A stretch of 64,000 bases of DNA from an uncultured Gemmataceae bacterium (GCA_937923405.1 CALDUY010000023.1:116861-180860); one strand, 5' to 3'. Counted from the first letter of the stretch, positions 8,952 through 17,884 are shown. Notes: generated by a model not told the origin, from the letters alone. Translations and numbers: made by a program.

Positions 8952-11900
8952 TTAAGATGAGCTACTTTTTTCGTGCAGTGCTTGATTGATAAATTGAATT
9001 AACTCATCAGGTCGAAATGGTTTCTGTATATAGCCCTTGGCATATTTTGCATAATCCTCTGGTTGACTAATTTGATCGGTAAATCCGGACATGAGAAGTA
9101 GCTTTAAATCAGGCCGTCGTATCGCGACTTCTTTGCACAATTCAATTCCCGATTTACCCGGCATAACAACATCCGTCAACATAGCATCGATGGCTTCCTC
9201 GGTAGTGAGCAGGGACAACGCCATTTCAGCGCTGTCCGCCACTAGCGGAACATACCCCGCAGATTGCAAAACATGCGCGATTAAGTTTCGCAATTCTGGG
9301 TTATCCTCAACCAGGATGATTCGTTGACCGTGACCAGAAGCTGATGGTTTCAGTGATTTAGTTTCAAACTCTGAAGTTTGAGATTTTATTTGGTGAATTG
9401 GAAAAGCAAGAGTGAACGTTGTCCCTTGCCCAACAGCGCTTTCCACTGAGATAGTGCCCCCTGCATCCGTTACAACCTTTTGCACTACAGTTAAACCAAG
9501 TCCGGTACCTTGGCCTAGTGGTTTAGTCGTGAAGAAAGGTTCAAAAATATGGCTCTTTGTTGCCGCATCCATACCGCAGCCATCGTCGCGAACTCTAATC
9601 GTCACAAATTGTGAATCATGCAGTGTAGAACTCTTTGTAACAGCCTGATCTTTTTCTGTTTGAATGATTAGATTTCCTTTTCCTTTCATAGCATCACGAG
9701 CATTTACAGCTAAATTCAACAATGCTTGCTCTAGTTGACCGCGATCTGCCAAAATGTAAATATTGGGCGCATTCAGTTGAGATGAGATTGCAACATTCAC
9801 TCCTAAAAGTTTTCCCATTAAAGGCAATATACCTCGCACCACATCATCGATTAATAATGGCTCAGTAGTGCTTCGTTCAGTACGACTAAAAGCCAACAAT
9901 TGACGGGTCAATTGTCGCCCTCGCTCTGCAGCGTTGCGGATCATCTCAAATTCGCCGTTTGTCTTATCAGAACACAATGCAAGAATTACCGTCAGCAAAT
10001 TATTAAAGTCGTGAGCAACGGCTCCAGAAAGTTGACCTAATGCCTGGTATTTGTACAACCGTCGTTGCGTTTCTTCAGCAAGTCGGCGATCCTGAATGTC
10101 ACGTACGACACAAATTAGCTCACCCTGTTCGGTACTTCGCGACGCGAAAGACACGGCAATCTCAACCCAGATACTGCCTTCTTGTCGTTGCAAGCGACAT
10201 TCTAGTTTCTGAGGGGTTTTGCTAGACCGAACAACCCTAACTAAGCTCTGCCAACTCGGTAAATCCTCCGGAACGATGAGTGATTCAATTGATCGACCAA
10301 TTAGCGATATTGCTGATTTACCAAGCAACATTTCAGATCGTGGTGAAACATAGGCCAAAGCATTATCTGAACGAATCGACAAGATTAAATCGGTAGCATT
10401 TTCAGCCAGTAAACGGTATAAAGATTCATTTTCACGAAGAGCTAGTTCTGTTCGGCGACGAGAAGTTACATCCGTAAACGACCAGATCGCTCCTTTAACC
10501 ATGCCTTGACTATCACATTCTACATCTATTCGTGATAGAAGCCAGCTGGCTAATAGACAATGTTGTGGCCAGATACCAATTTCAATTTCAGGCAGAGAAG
10601 TTTTGAAATCCAGTGCCAGTGTTGGCAGAAAGGGCACATTCGTCAACAGACGCCCCTTATCATCAACAAGAGGGAATGGTTCTCGCCTCAAATTTCTTCC
10701 TATAAGTTCATTTGGATTTAGATGCAGTAAACGACAAGCCACTTGATTGGCTGCCAGGATAGTTCCATCTACCCGGTATACGATTACACCTGTTATTAAT
10801 CGATCAATCGTTTGTCTCAAGAATTGCTCTCGATCGAGTAAAGCTTGCTCTGCTTCTTTCCTAGAAGTAATGTTTCGAGCCAGCACCAATATTCCTAAAA
10901 AATTGCGTTTGTTGTCAAGCACACGCTGCATCGACAGTTCGACCCAGCAATTGTGAGTATTTTGTTGATGATACCATTCTACTACAATATGTTGTCCTTT
11001 CAGCGCTTGTTCAAGCAGCTGTTTCATCCGAATTCTCACTTTAGGCTCGTGCAGATTGAGAAACTGTTCTCCTAAAGACAACTTGCTAGACCAACCAAAC
11101 AATTCCTCGGCCGAATGATTCAAAAACTGAACATATCCTGTCTTATCGAGAAGAATCGCTGCTTCGTGAATCTGTTCAAGCAAAGTACGATGAATTGCTT
11201 CTAGTTGCTCAACAGTACGGCTCTGCCACTCTGCGAGTATGTCCAATAGATTCAAACGAATGGATTCTTGACCAATGGTTTTTTGGCTGTCGGTCCAGGG
11301 AATACTGTGACCGGCCACTTCTTCCAACCATGCTTCAAACGAAGTGCGTGGCGACAATTGAACTATACCGTTTTCAATTGTCAACCCCTTGCGAGGATCA
11401 CCAGCCCAATTTACCTGTTGACGTTGTTCACCTCGAAACCAAAGTATCCAGCAGTTCATCGGATTAGGCGCTTTTACTGCTAACAATCCACTAGCAACAG
11501 AAGCATAGGCAGCCCAAGATGGCTCCAAACTGCTCAGGCAATCAGTGACAACAAATGGTTCCCCTCGCGTGGTTAACCAGGCTGTGAGGCTTCGACAAAC
11601 TTCATCATTTGGAGTCGATCCCTGCTGCCACACCCCATCAGAACGTACTACAGCAACACCGTCAGCTTGCACTAGTTCGAGCAAACCCGCCTCTGGTTTG
11701 ATCAATCCACTCACCCAGTCTGGTTCAGCGGCGATTTGTTTCTTTACCAAAGAAATCCAACGTTGGGCTTTATAGAAAGCATTTTGAGATTCTTTGTTTT
11801 GTTCGGTTTGGATAAACAGACTTAATGCCGTAGCGAACAATTCCACCAACTGCCAATGCTCCTGAGCAGGCAGGCGTGGCTTACGATGATGACAGGCAAT

Positions 11901-12749
11901 CATACCCCAAAGTTGATTGCCCACCATCACAGACACCACCAGCGATGCACGTGTTCCCATGTTACGCATATACTGCAAATGCACCGGAGAGACACTTCGC
12001 ACCATGCACGGAGACAGATCTACGTCTGCTCCTGTCATAGGATGATATTTTGGCTCTAGTGGAATTATTGGAGCATCACAATCAGCTATAACACGAATCT
12101 TATTTAGCACATATAATTGCCGAGCCTGTGGCGGAATATCCGATGCTGGAAATCGCAAACCAAGATACTCAGGCAATTCCGGAATGCGAGACTCTGCTAT
12201 TACTTCGCCATGCCAGTATGGATCAAAACGATACACGAATACTCGATCATACCCAGTCTCTTCACGGCAAGAATTGACCACATTCTGACAAAATTCTATT
12301 AATGAAATTTCCTGTTTCGAGGTGTGTGCAAGAAGCATCTGTAACTGTAATAGCATGGATTGCTTTTGATTATTCTTCTCAATCTGATTGCAATCAGGAA
12401 TAATCTCCAGCAATCCACCAGTTGAACGATTTGCATGAAGTCGAAGAATCAGCGTAGCGCCTAATTGTTTAGACCAATGCCTCCATTCAATACAATCTTT
12501 TATTTGCTGGGATAACGACAATACAATCTCATGAGCAAGATCAGGCAAGACATCAACAAGCGAGAGACCAAGTAATTCTTTCGAGGTTAAATTAAGAACA
12601 TCTTTGCCAGACGAAGCTGCTTGGACAATTCGGCCCGCGTTATCCAGAACTAACAGAGAACCGAACGATTGAATGGATCCAGGTATGTGAATCGGTTCTT
12701 GAGCACAATGTTCCAGTGCCTCGCGGAGCAACTCTTCCTGTGAACGCAT
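8952..12749 (-). CDS. bphP: Bacteriophytochrome hybrid histidine kinase (PAS-GAF-PHY-PAS3-HK-REC)
   Basis: A red/far-red light sensor of 1265 residues. The N-terminal PAS has Cys15 directly before EPIHIPGSIQ, which is the biliverdin attachment site of bacteriophytochromes. The GAF domain (about 150-310) has PASDIP and the conserved His in RSVSPVHLQYMRNMG; it lacks the GAF Cys that anchors plant-type bilins. The PHY domain (about 325-505) keeps the tongue motif PRTSF. Three PAS domains follow (about 520-895), then a HisKA with AHDFNNLL (His near 913), an ATPase domain with DARDAM-like N box (NARDAMKG) and GTGLGL, and a receiver domain with phospho-Asp near 1192 (LTDVVMPG). The ATG at 12749 has GGGAAG upstream. 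It is divergent from the bilin operon and probably uses the biliverdin made there. Confidence 0.93.
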   Translation of the reverse strand: MRSQEELLREALEHCAQEPIHIPGSIQSFGSLLVLDNAGRIVQAASSGKDVLNLTSKELLGLSLVDVLPDLAHEIVLSLSQQIKDCIEWRHWSKQLGATLILRLHANRSTGGLLEIIPDCNQIEKNNQKQSMLLQLQMLLAHTSKQEISLIEFCQNVVNSCREETGYDRVFVYRFDPYWHGEVIAESRIPELPEYLGLRFPASDIPPQARQLYVLNKIRVIADCDAPIIPLEPKYHPMTGADVDLSPCMVRSVSPVHLQYMRNMGTRASLVVSVMVGNQLWGMIACHHRKPRLPAQEHWQLVELFATALSLFIQTEQNKESQNAFYKAQRWISLVKKQIAAEPDWVSGLIKPEAGLLELVQADGVAVVRSDGVWQQGSTPNDEVCRSLTAWLTTRGEPFVVTDCLSSLEPSWAAYASVASGLLAVKAPNPMNCWILWFRGEQRQQVNWAGDPRKGLTIENGIVQLSPRTSFEAWLEEVAGHSIPWTDSQKTIGQESIRLNLLDILAEWQSRTVEQLEAIHRTLLEQIHEAAILLDKTGYVQFLNHSAEELFGWSSKLSLGEQFLNLHEPKVRIRMKQLLEQALKGQHIVVEWYHQQNTHNCWVELSMQRVLDNKRNFLGILVLARNITSRKEAEQALLDREQFLRQTIDRLITGVIVYRVDGTILAANQVACRLLHLNPNELIGRNLRREPFPLVDDKGRLLTNVPFLPTLALDFKTSLPEIEIGIWPQHCLLASWLLSRIDVECDSQGMVKGAIWSFTDVTSRRRTELALRENESLYRLLAENATDLILSIRSDNALAYVSPRSEMLLGKSAISLIGRSIESLIVPEDLPSWQSLVRVVRSSKTPQKLECRLQRQEGSIWVEIAVSFASRSTEQGELICVVRDIQDRRLAEETQRRLYKYQALGQLSGAVAHDFNNLLTVILALCSDKTNGEFEMIRNAAERGRQLTRQLLAFSRTERSTTEPLLIDDVVRGILPLMGKLLGVNVAISSQLNAPNIYILADRGQLEQALLNLAVNARDAMKGKGNLIIQTEKDQAVTKSSTLHDSQFVTIRVRDDGCGMDAATKSHIFEPFFTTKPLGQGTGLGLTVVQKVVTDAGGTISVESAVGQGTTFTLAFPIHQIKSQTSEFETKSLKPSASGHGQRIILVEDNPELRNLIAHVLQSAGYVPLVADSAEMALSLLTTEEAIDAMLTDVVMPGKSGIELCKEVAIRRPDLKLLLMSGFTDQISQPEDYAKYAKGYIQKPFRPDELIQFINQALHEKSSSS

Positions 12750-12976
12750 GTATCTTCCCAAATTCTTACAACAGCCCAAAAAACCAGAGAGGAACTTTGA
12801 CGGTTAGCGGATATTAATTACATCTATAGCATCAAGAAAGTTACTTAAAGCCAATCTTTTTGCAAAAAAGTAGGGGTTTCCCTGACAACACCGATGTGAT
12901 TCCACAGCTAACATTCGCTAGACTCGCGAACGATTTCGGATCAGATCGCCTACTTGGCTAGTTGTGGAATTCTAGC
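12750..12976. promoter_or_regulatory. Divergent promoter region between phytochrome kinase and bilin operon
   Basis: About 225 bases separate two divergent starts and must carry the promoters of both. The interval is AT-rich in the middle. An inverted repeat TTCGC-N7-GCGAA lies at 12914-12930, about 46 bases before the ferredoxin-kinase ATG, where an operator could sit. I could not assign clear -35/-10 boxes. Shared control of sensor and operon is an inference from the layout. Confidence 0.4.
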
Positions 12977-14701
12977 ATGAAGATTGTTGCGCTAGAACCG
13001 ATTCACGAATCGCAAGCCGTCCAAACCGGCGTGCCTCTCATAGAAGTTTTGCAACTCAAGAAACTGAATGTTCTTAAATCATGCGGTGGCCACGGTCTAT
13101 GCGCCACATGTCATGTACATGTTCGCCAAGGAATAGAATCTCTTTCGCCGATGAATGAGCGAGAAAGGCGAACATTGTCATTCATCACTGGCACTGATGA
13201 AACTAGTCGGCTTGCTTGTCAAGCACGAGTATTTGGCAATACGGCTGTCGTTTATTTACCCCAAGGGATGTACATCGAGAAAGCCGAAGATTTACTAGAC
13301 TTACTTGGGACAAGATCTCCCGAAGATATCTTGCATCCAATTCGAGGGCACGTTCTGATTGCCAAGGGAAAGATTATTACCCGAACGCAAATCGAGTTAT
13401 TAAAAAGTCTTCGAGAAGAGGTGGATAAAGCGCGTCAAGGTAACCCCTCAGGAGCTACTGCAAATGCGATTGATAAGCTCTCAGAGCCGGTTTCACAAGC
13501 GAACAACACACAGCCTAAAAGCAACCCGCCGCTTAACAACCTACCGAATGCAACCGTTTCCCTACCGGTTCCCCCTACGGCGCAACCGAATCCTCATGCT
13601 GCAACACCAGTAGTCCCTTCAAAGTTAATAAAGGACATTAACTCTCCGCTGCACAATGAAACAGCTGCTACAGATAAGGACAAGAGCAAAGGAGCCGATT
13701 CAGCAGCATCTATCGACCGAGTTGTTGTCTCAACTCGAATTGTCAATTCGCAAACCTTAGCAACAGGCTCTTCGATTTCTCGGTCTATTCGCCTGCCAAA
13801 TAAAACGGCATCTGAGCTTGCTCCGGCAATTGGTGAAACACTTGGTAAGTGTGTTTTGCAAGCTAAACTCGGTACAGGAAGTACGGGAATTGTTTATCGC
13901 GCTTATCATCGCTCTTTGGGTATTCCCGTAGCCGTAAAAGTTTTACGATTACCTCAAGATTGCGATTCTGAGACAGTAGCCGCCATCCGTGAACGTCTAC
14001 GAGCTGAAGCACAATTGCTTGCTCAGATTAATCATCCTTACATCGTCCGCGTTTGGGATTTTGATGATGAACATATCTTTCCTTACGCAGTGCTTGAACT
14101 AGTAGATGGCCCCTCATTAGCGGAATTGATTCAGCAATCCGGTCGCATCACAGTGGAACGAACATTAGCACTTGCCCTACAAGTTGCAGAAGCTTTGCAG
14201 GTAGCGTATGAACTCGGCGTTGTTCATCGAGATGTTAAACCAGGTAACATTCTTGTAACGCGAGAAGGAAAGGCAAAACTCGCTGATTTGGGGCTGGCTC
14301 GTTCTCGAGATGCTAATACCTCAACTGCTGGTACGATCGCTTACATGCCTCCTGAGCAAGCCAATAGTGGGGAAATCGACCTACGTAGTGACATTTATGC
14401 TTTAGGCGCAACGATGTTTCACGCAGTTACGGGGAGACTTCCCTTCCCAGGCAAAACGCTACAAGAAGTACTCTACAAACACGCTCATCAACCTCTCGAT
14501 CCCTTAGCTCAGTTAGTTCCAGGGTTGCCATCTGGTTTCACCGAACTAATCAATGGCATGATGGCCAAGAATCCTAATGACCGCCCGCAAACCTATGATG
14601 AGCTAATCGCAGATATAAAAGTAATTCTTGCAGACTTAACAAACTCTGCTCAACAACTACCAATTAGCCATACAACAACTTTGATACGTCGTTCAGGTTG
14701 A
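12977..14701 (+). CDS. [2Fe-2S] ferredoxin-serine/threonine kinase fusion
   Basis: A 574-residue protein joining a redox domain to a protein kinase. Residues 1-100 are an adrenodoxin-like ferredoxin with four cluster Cys at 36, 42, 45 and 81 (CX5CX2CX35C). Residues 100-150 form a segment with HPIRGHVLIAKGKIITR that also follows the ferredoxin domain of the gene at 16136. A Pro/Asn/Ser-rich linker (about 155-280) leads to a Hanks-type kinase (about 290-560) with GTGSTGIVY, VAVKVL, HRDVKPGN and APE-like PPEQ; the DFG motif reads DLG. It is the first gene of the bilin operon, 16 bases before the heme oxygenase ATG. I infer redox- or bilin-state-gated phosphorylation. Start ATG 12977 is chosen over the TTG at 12962. 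Confidence 0.88.
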   Translation: MKIVALEPIHESQAVQTGVPLIEVLQLKKLNVLKSCGGHGLCATCHVHVRQGIESLSPMNERERRTLSFITGTDETSRLACQARVFGNTAVVYLPQGMYIEKAEDLLDLLGTRSPEDILHPIRGHVLIAKGKIITRTQIELLKSLREEVDKARQGNPSGATANAIDKLSEPVSQANNTQPKSNPPLNNLPNATVSLPVPPTAQPNPHAATPVVPSKLIKDINSPLHNETAATDKDKSKGADSAASIDRVVVSTRIVNSQTLATGSSISRSIRLPNKTASELAPAIGETLGKCVLQAKLGTGSTGIVYRAYHRSLGIPVAVKVLRLPQDCDSETVAAIRERLRAEAQLLAQINHPYIVRVWDFDDEHIFPYAVLELVDGPSLAELIQQSGRITVERTLALALQVAEALQVAYELGVVHRDVKPGNILVTREGKAKLADLGLARSRDANTSTAGTIAYMPPEQANSGEIDLRSDIYALGATMFHAVTGRLPFPGKTLQEVLYKHAHQPLDPLAQLVPGLPSGFTELINGMMAKNPNDRPQTYDELIADIKVILADLTNSAQQLPISHTTTLIRRSG

Positions 14702-14717
14702 TTAGTTGGAGGATTTT

Positions 14718-15422
14718 ATGTATTTTACGGCATTACCATCTGATGTTGTATTTGCCGCCATCTCTGATCGGCCTATACGCACCTTGCACACCGATTTACC
14801 CGATCGGCTACGTCAAGCCATTCAGGAAAACCACGACAAGATTGAACAATTGCCGGTTAGCAAAGCAATTTTAAAATCATCTATTTCCCAAGCCATCTAT
14901 GGCCAATTATTGAGTCAGCTATGGTATGTCCATCGCGAGCTAGAACGTGAAATTGAATCTAATTCACCCATTTATAGCATTCTTTTACTTAATAGAGTAC
15001 CTCCACGCTCACCTACAATTTCTCGAGACTTAGATCAACTAGAATTAGAATGCAGTCCAATATTGCCTTCGACGGTTCATACAATTAAGGAGTTGCAAAA
15101 AGCTTCGAGACGATGCTTCTGGTCCTTGCTAGGAGCCATCTATGTCTTGGAAGGATCCCGTATGGGAAGTATGGTTCTGGTAAAGCCATTATCAAAAGCA
15201 TTAGGAGTACCTTTACTTCCTAATGCTGGACTCGACTACCATCTCGAGGGTATCGAACAACGACCACATACTTGGAAACAATTCAAAACCTTTTTAACTA
15301 CACTGCCTCTTACGGACGAAGAGGTTGATATAGTCGTAGCTTCAGCAGCCGACTTCATGTCGAATCTATACTCAATCTTCGCTGCTTTGACAGAATTATT
15401 TGAAGATGATTTCTTGGCATGA
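14718..15422 (+). CDS. Biliverdin-producing heme oxygenase
   Basis: Opens heme to biliverdin IX, CO and iron, using electrons from ferredoxin. The 234-residue length fits bacterial BphO/HemO enzymes. The N-terminal helix LRQAIQENHDKIEQLP carries the probable proximal heme ligand His39. The later segment IYVLEGSRMGSMVLVKPL matches the distal-helix region with its flexible glycines, and WKQFKTFL is the usual C-terminal landmark. The ATG at 14718 has a strong GGAGG and the frame overlaps nothing. Its neighbours are two ferredoxins, a bilin reductase and a biliverdin-type phytochrome, which together make the assignment firm. Confidence 0.88.
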   Translation: MYFTALPSDVVFAAISDRPIRTLHTDLPDRLRQAIQENHDKIEQLPVSKAILKSSISQAIYGQLLSQLWYVHRELEREIESNSPIYSILLLNRVPPRSPTISRDLDQLELECSPILPSTVHTIKELQKASRRCFWSLLGAIYVLEGSRMGSMVLVKPLSKALGVPLLPNAGLDYHLEGIEQRPHTWKQFKTFLTTLPLTDEEVDIVVASAADFMSNLYSIFAALTELFEDDFLA

Positions 15423-15432
15423 AGAGAATAAG

Positions 15433-16122
15433 ATGACTGCCACAAAAGCACATGCTTTGGGACTATTGATTCCCAAGACACGCCGAATTTTAGCACCATT
15501 AGCACCTCGGCGTGGTTCCTTACCTTTAGACATCGCTTATCGGCAATCAACCGACAAGCGATTTACATTACGTGCTCAAGCCTGGACGCTGAAAGGGTAT
15601 GGTATTGCAGAGTGTCGTAGCGTGGTAATTTGTGGCCATAGCGTTTGCATTGTCAATATTTTGATTTTTCCAGTAGATGGTTGGAGAATACCCGTATTTG
15701 TTGCTGATTACATTGCGATTGGAGGAAAAATTCGCTTGGTTTTTGTCGATTTACAGACGGTAGGCTTGAGCGATCAAACTCGTCAAGTGACAGCAGATCG
15801 TACTCATCTGCTACTGACCTCATTGCCACCCCGTTTACCGGCACCGAGTTGGGCAACCAATTACTCCACTGGACATTATTTTTATCGTCGACCAGAACCG
15901 AATGAGATAGCACTACCCCTTGTAACTGCAATGACTGATTATCTAAGAACCTGGGTCGAACTTACCCAAACAACATCAGAGCATAATCCAGCTTTGATGA
16001 ATGATGAACTTCAATGCTTCAAGGCCAATCACCTATCTGATTGTCCAGCTGAAGACTATATGACTCGTCTTTTTGGGCCAGTTTGGACACGACGCTTCAT
16101 GAGTACATTCTTGTACGCATGA
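15433..16122 (+). CDS. Ferredoxin-dependent bilin reductase (PcyA/PebA/HY2 family)
   Basis: Reduces biliverdin to a phytobilin with electrons from ferredoxin. The 229-residue protein contains VCIVNILIFPVDGWRIPVF, which matches the FDBR core with its FP..(D/W).(L/I)P pattern, then a conserved catalytic Asp (Asp92) and VDLQ. The C-terminus TRLFGPVWTRRFMSTFLY matches the FDBR ending FGxxWxxRYMxxVLF. Asn75 stands where PcyA has its catalytic His88, so the product may not be phycocyanobilin; other FDBR branches carry Asn there as far as I recall. The ATG at 15433 is chosen over 15400, which overlaps the heme oxygenase. The order heme oxygenase, then FDBR, then ferredoxin mirrors the pathway. Confidence 0.82.
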   Translation: MTATKAHALGLLIPKTRRILAPLAPRRGSLPLDIAYRQSTDKRFTLRAQAWTLKGYGIAECRSVVICGHSVCIVNILIFPVDGWRIPVFVADYIAIGGKIRLVFVDLQTVGLSDQTRQVTADRTHLLLTSLPPRLPAPSWATNYSTGHYFYRRPEPNEIALPLVTAMTDYLRTWVELTQTTSEHNPALMNDELQCFKANHLSDCPAEDYMTRLFGPVWTRRFMSTFLYA

Positions 16123-16135
16123 GAAAAGAGTTCCC

Positions 16136-16600
16136 ATGAAAAACGTCAACCTACAGCCAATCAATCGGACTGTCACAGTCCCAACACGGACAAGTTTGTT
16201 AGATGCGTTATTGGCCACGCAGTTAGAGGTGCCAATGGCCTGCAAAGGTCGTGGACTATGTGCAACTTGTCATGTTTATGTGCAAAAAGGGGAAGATCGT
16301 TTAAGTCCAATTACCGAACGTGAGATGCAGACACTCGCTCGGATTTCGGGTGTCGGATCGAATAGTCGCTTGTCCTGTCAAGCACGAGTGCTTGGTGAAG
16401 GCGTTGTCGTGCGATTACCAGAAGGGATGTACTTTGAGCGGGTGGAGGATCTTTATGACTTGATTGGAACTCGAGCAGAACGGGACATTCTCCATCCCAT
16501 AGATGGAACCGTTTTAATTTCAAAAGGCAAATTAATTACTCGTTCACGAGTCGATGAGCTGAAGCGATTGAATGTTGAAATTGAACAATTAATAAGATGA
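16136..16600 (+). CDS. Adrenodoxin-like [2Fe-2S] ferredoxin with C-terminal extension
   Basis: A 154-residue electron carrier with the cluster motif CKGRGLCATC and a fourth Cys in RLSCQAR, the same CX5CX2C...C spacing as the ferredoxin domain of the kinase fusion at 12977. The two are clear paralogs: both continue with a GMY(F/I)E segment, a DLIGTR/DLLGTR motif and a HPI(D/R)G-VLI-KGK-ITR block of about 50 residues absent from plain ferredoxins. It lies 13 bases after the bilin reductase and is its likely electron donor, and that of the heme oxygenase. Family resemblance to the cyanobacterial slr0148 ferredoxin is from memory. Confidence 0.88.
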   Translation: MKNVNLQPINRTVTVPTRTSLLDALLATQLEVPMACKGRGLCATCHVYVQKGEDRLSPITEREMQTLARISGVGSNSRLSCQARVLGEGVVVRLPEGMYFERVEDLYDLIGTRAERDILHPIDGTVLISKGKLITRSRVDELKRLNVEIEQLIR

Positions 16601-16612
16601 TTAAGGAGCGTT

Positions 16613-17377
16613 ATGAAAACTTCAAATGGAGCGAATAGCTCAACAGCGATCAATCGATTAGCCAATGTTGATCCTCTGAAGTTTCTCAAAACAGAGCGAT
16701 TTCGAGGCGAACTGCGTGAGGGAATTGATGTAGTCACCGGACCGCAGCCAGTTCGTCACAATTATTACTTTGATGAACGATTTTTCCAGCATGATCACAA
16801 ATCTGGGATTGTTCGCAATATTTATGGTCAGCGTGTCATTCGAGTAACGGAAGATTTTATAGTCGGTCTGCTGGGAGGACTAGAAGAGGAAGTAGGCGAT
16901 GCTGCGGGCGAAATCATGTATAAGGCGGGGTATCAATGGGGCCTTGAGGACATGAAGTCATTTGTCCCGCGTGTTCAGCAAGAATTTGAAGTTCAATTTG
17001 CCAAAATGGGTATGGGCATGATGCTGGAAACATGGTGGTGGCCTTTACAAATCGAAGGATGGGGTAGTTGGCGATATGATTTTCGTCAAGGCAAACAAGG
17101 GCTAATTTTTATTGATTTGTTTGAATCTGCTGTAGCTCAATCATTAGGCAACGTTGGAAAAGTGGTCTGTTATTTCTATGCAGGACTCTTCGCTGCCGTC
17201 TTTACTCTACTTTCAAAAAAAGAGTTAGCTTGTATAGAGATTCAATGCTATTCCATGGGAGAAGATTTTTGCAAATTTCTCATTTCGACAAGTAAGCGGG
17301 TGAATGCAGCAGCTTTTTGGCGATCGGAAGGGGCAACCAGCGCGGACATCATGAAGAAAGTCAAGGATGTTCTCTAA
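16613..17377 (+). CDS. V4R-domain protein 1 (predicted tetrapyrrole/bilin carrier)
   Basis: A 254-residue cytoplasmic protein of the V4R (4-vinyl reductase) class, a fold known from BchJ and from the ligand-sensing domain of XylR-type regulators. The C-terminal part carries ELACIEIQCYSMGEDFCKFLI, the Cys/Glu/Gly pattern typical of V4R. The N-terminal part (YYF...HKSGIVRN..G.R....EDFIVGLL) and the ending (FWRSEGATSADI) are shared with the second V4R gene at 18400, so the two are paralogs. A Trp-rich stretch (TWWWPLQIEGWGSW) is unusual and might line a ligand pocket. It starts 12 bases after the ferredoxin. Ligand is inferred from context only. Confidence 0.8.
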   Translation: MKTSNGANSSTAINRLANVDPLKFLKTERFRGELREGIDVVTGPQPVRHNYYFDERFFQHDHKSGIVRNIYGQRVIRVTEDFIVGLLGGLEEEVGDAAGEIMYKAGYQWGLEDMKSFVPRVQQEFEVQFAKMGMGMMLETWWWPLQIEGWGSWRYDFRQGKQGLIFIDLFESAVAQSLGNVGKVVCYFYAGLFAAVFTLLSKKELACIEIQCYSMGEDFCKFLISTSKRVNAAAFWRSEGATSADIMKKVKDVL

Positions 17378-17391
17378 TAGAGAGGCCCAAC

Positions 17392-17844
17392 ATGGTTTCT
17401 GTACTCGATAGTTTGGATGAAACTTCGCGAATTAACCAGTTACTGACAGAACTGGCATTACCGGACAGCAATCTTGAGTCCATGCCAGCGTTTCCGAAAG
17501 CCATGCCACCGCCTCAAAGTGAACTACGGCGCTGGTCTGTGGGTTCATTTCCCACCGGAACGTTTCTTCGTCAAGTGAACTGGACGAACCAAACCGATTA
17601 TCAACCTCCACGTCCATCGTGGTTGAAAGAAGATACCGAAGAAGTTGCTCTGGCTCTGAAACTCCCTGTAGAGTCCGTGCCCCTGTGCCCAGGAGCAGTG
17701 CCCTTGCGTCGTTTCCTTAACTTAGTTAATTGGGAAAATCGGGATGAGGTGCCGGCTTTACCGACGTTCGAAGCATCTGGCAATGCTCGAGCTGCGGCTG
17801 GAGGTCAAATTATTGAGAACTTTTTCGCTGATTTTGGGTTTTAA
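17392..17844 (+). CDS. Small protein with duplicated FLxxVNWxN motif and C-terminal aromatic tag
   Basis: A 150-residue protein of unknown function. Two copies of a motif, FLRQVNWTN (58-66) and FLNLVNWEN (108-116), each followed by a Pro-rich stretch, show an internal duplication. The protein ends in ENFFADFGF (142-150), a pattern that recurs at the very end of the protein encoded at 19891. The chain is Pro-rich and probably partly disordered. It starts 14 bases after V4R protein 1 and sits just before the phycobiliprotein-like gene. It may be an adaptor with two binding peptides; this is an inference. The upstream in-frame TTG/ATG at 17317 would overlap the V4R gene. Confidence 0.75.
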   Translation: MVSVLDSLDETSRINQLLTELALPDSNLESMPAFPKAMPPPQSELRRWSVGSFPTGTFLRQVNWTNQTDYQPPRPSWLKEDTEEVALALKLPVESVPLCPGAVPLRRFLNLVNWENRDEVPALPTFEASGNARAAAGGQIIENFFADFGF

Positions 17845-17884
17845 CTAACTTCAATTAATATTTTAGGATTTGGAGCTAATTAAC

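Noticed and set aside
8952..12749. Phytochrome binding a reduced plant-type bilin through the GAF domain
   Set aside because: The GAF motif reads RSVSPVHLQYM without the Cys; the N-terminal Cys15 points to biliverdin.
12977..14701. Kinase domain as an inactive pseudokinase because of DLG
   Set aside because: The Asp of the metal loop, the VAVK Lys and the HRD are all present; DLG variants are often active.
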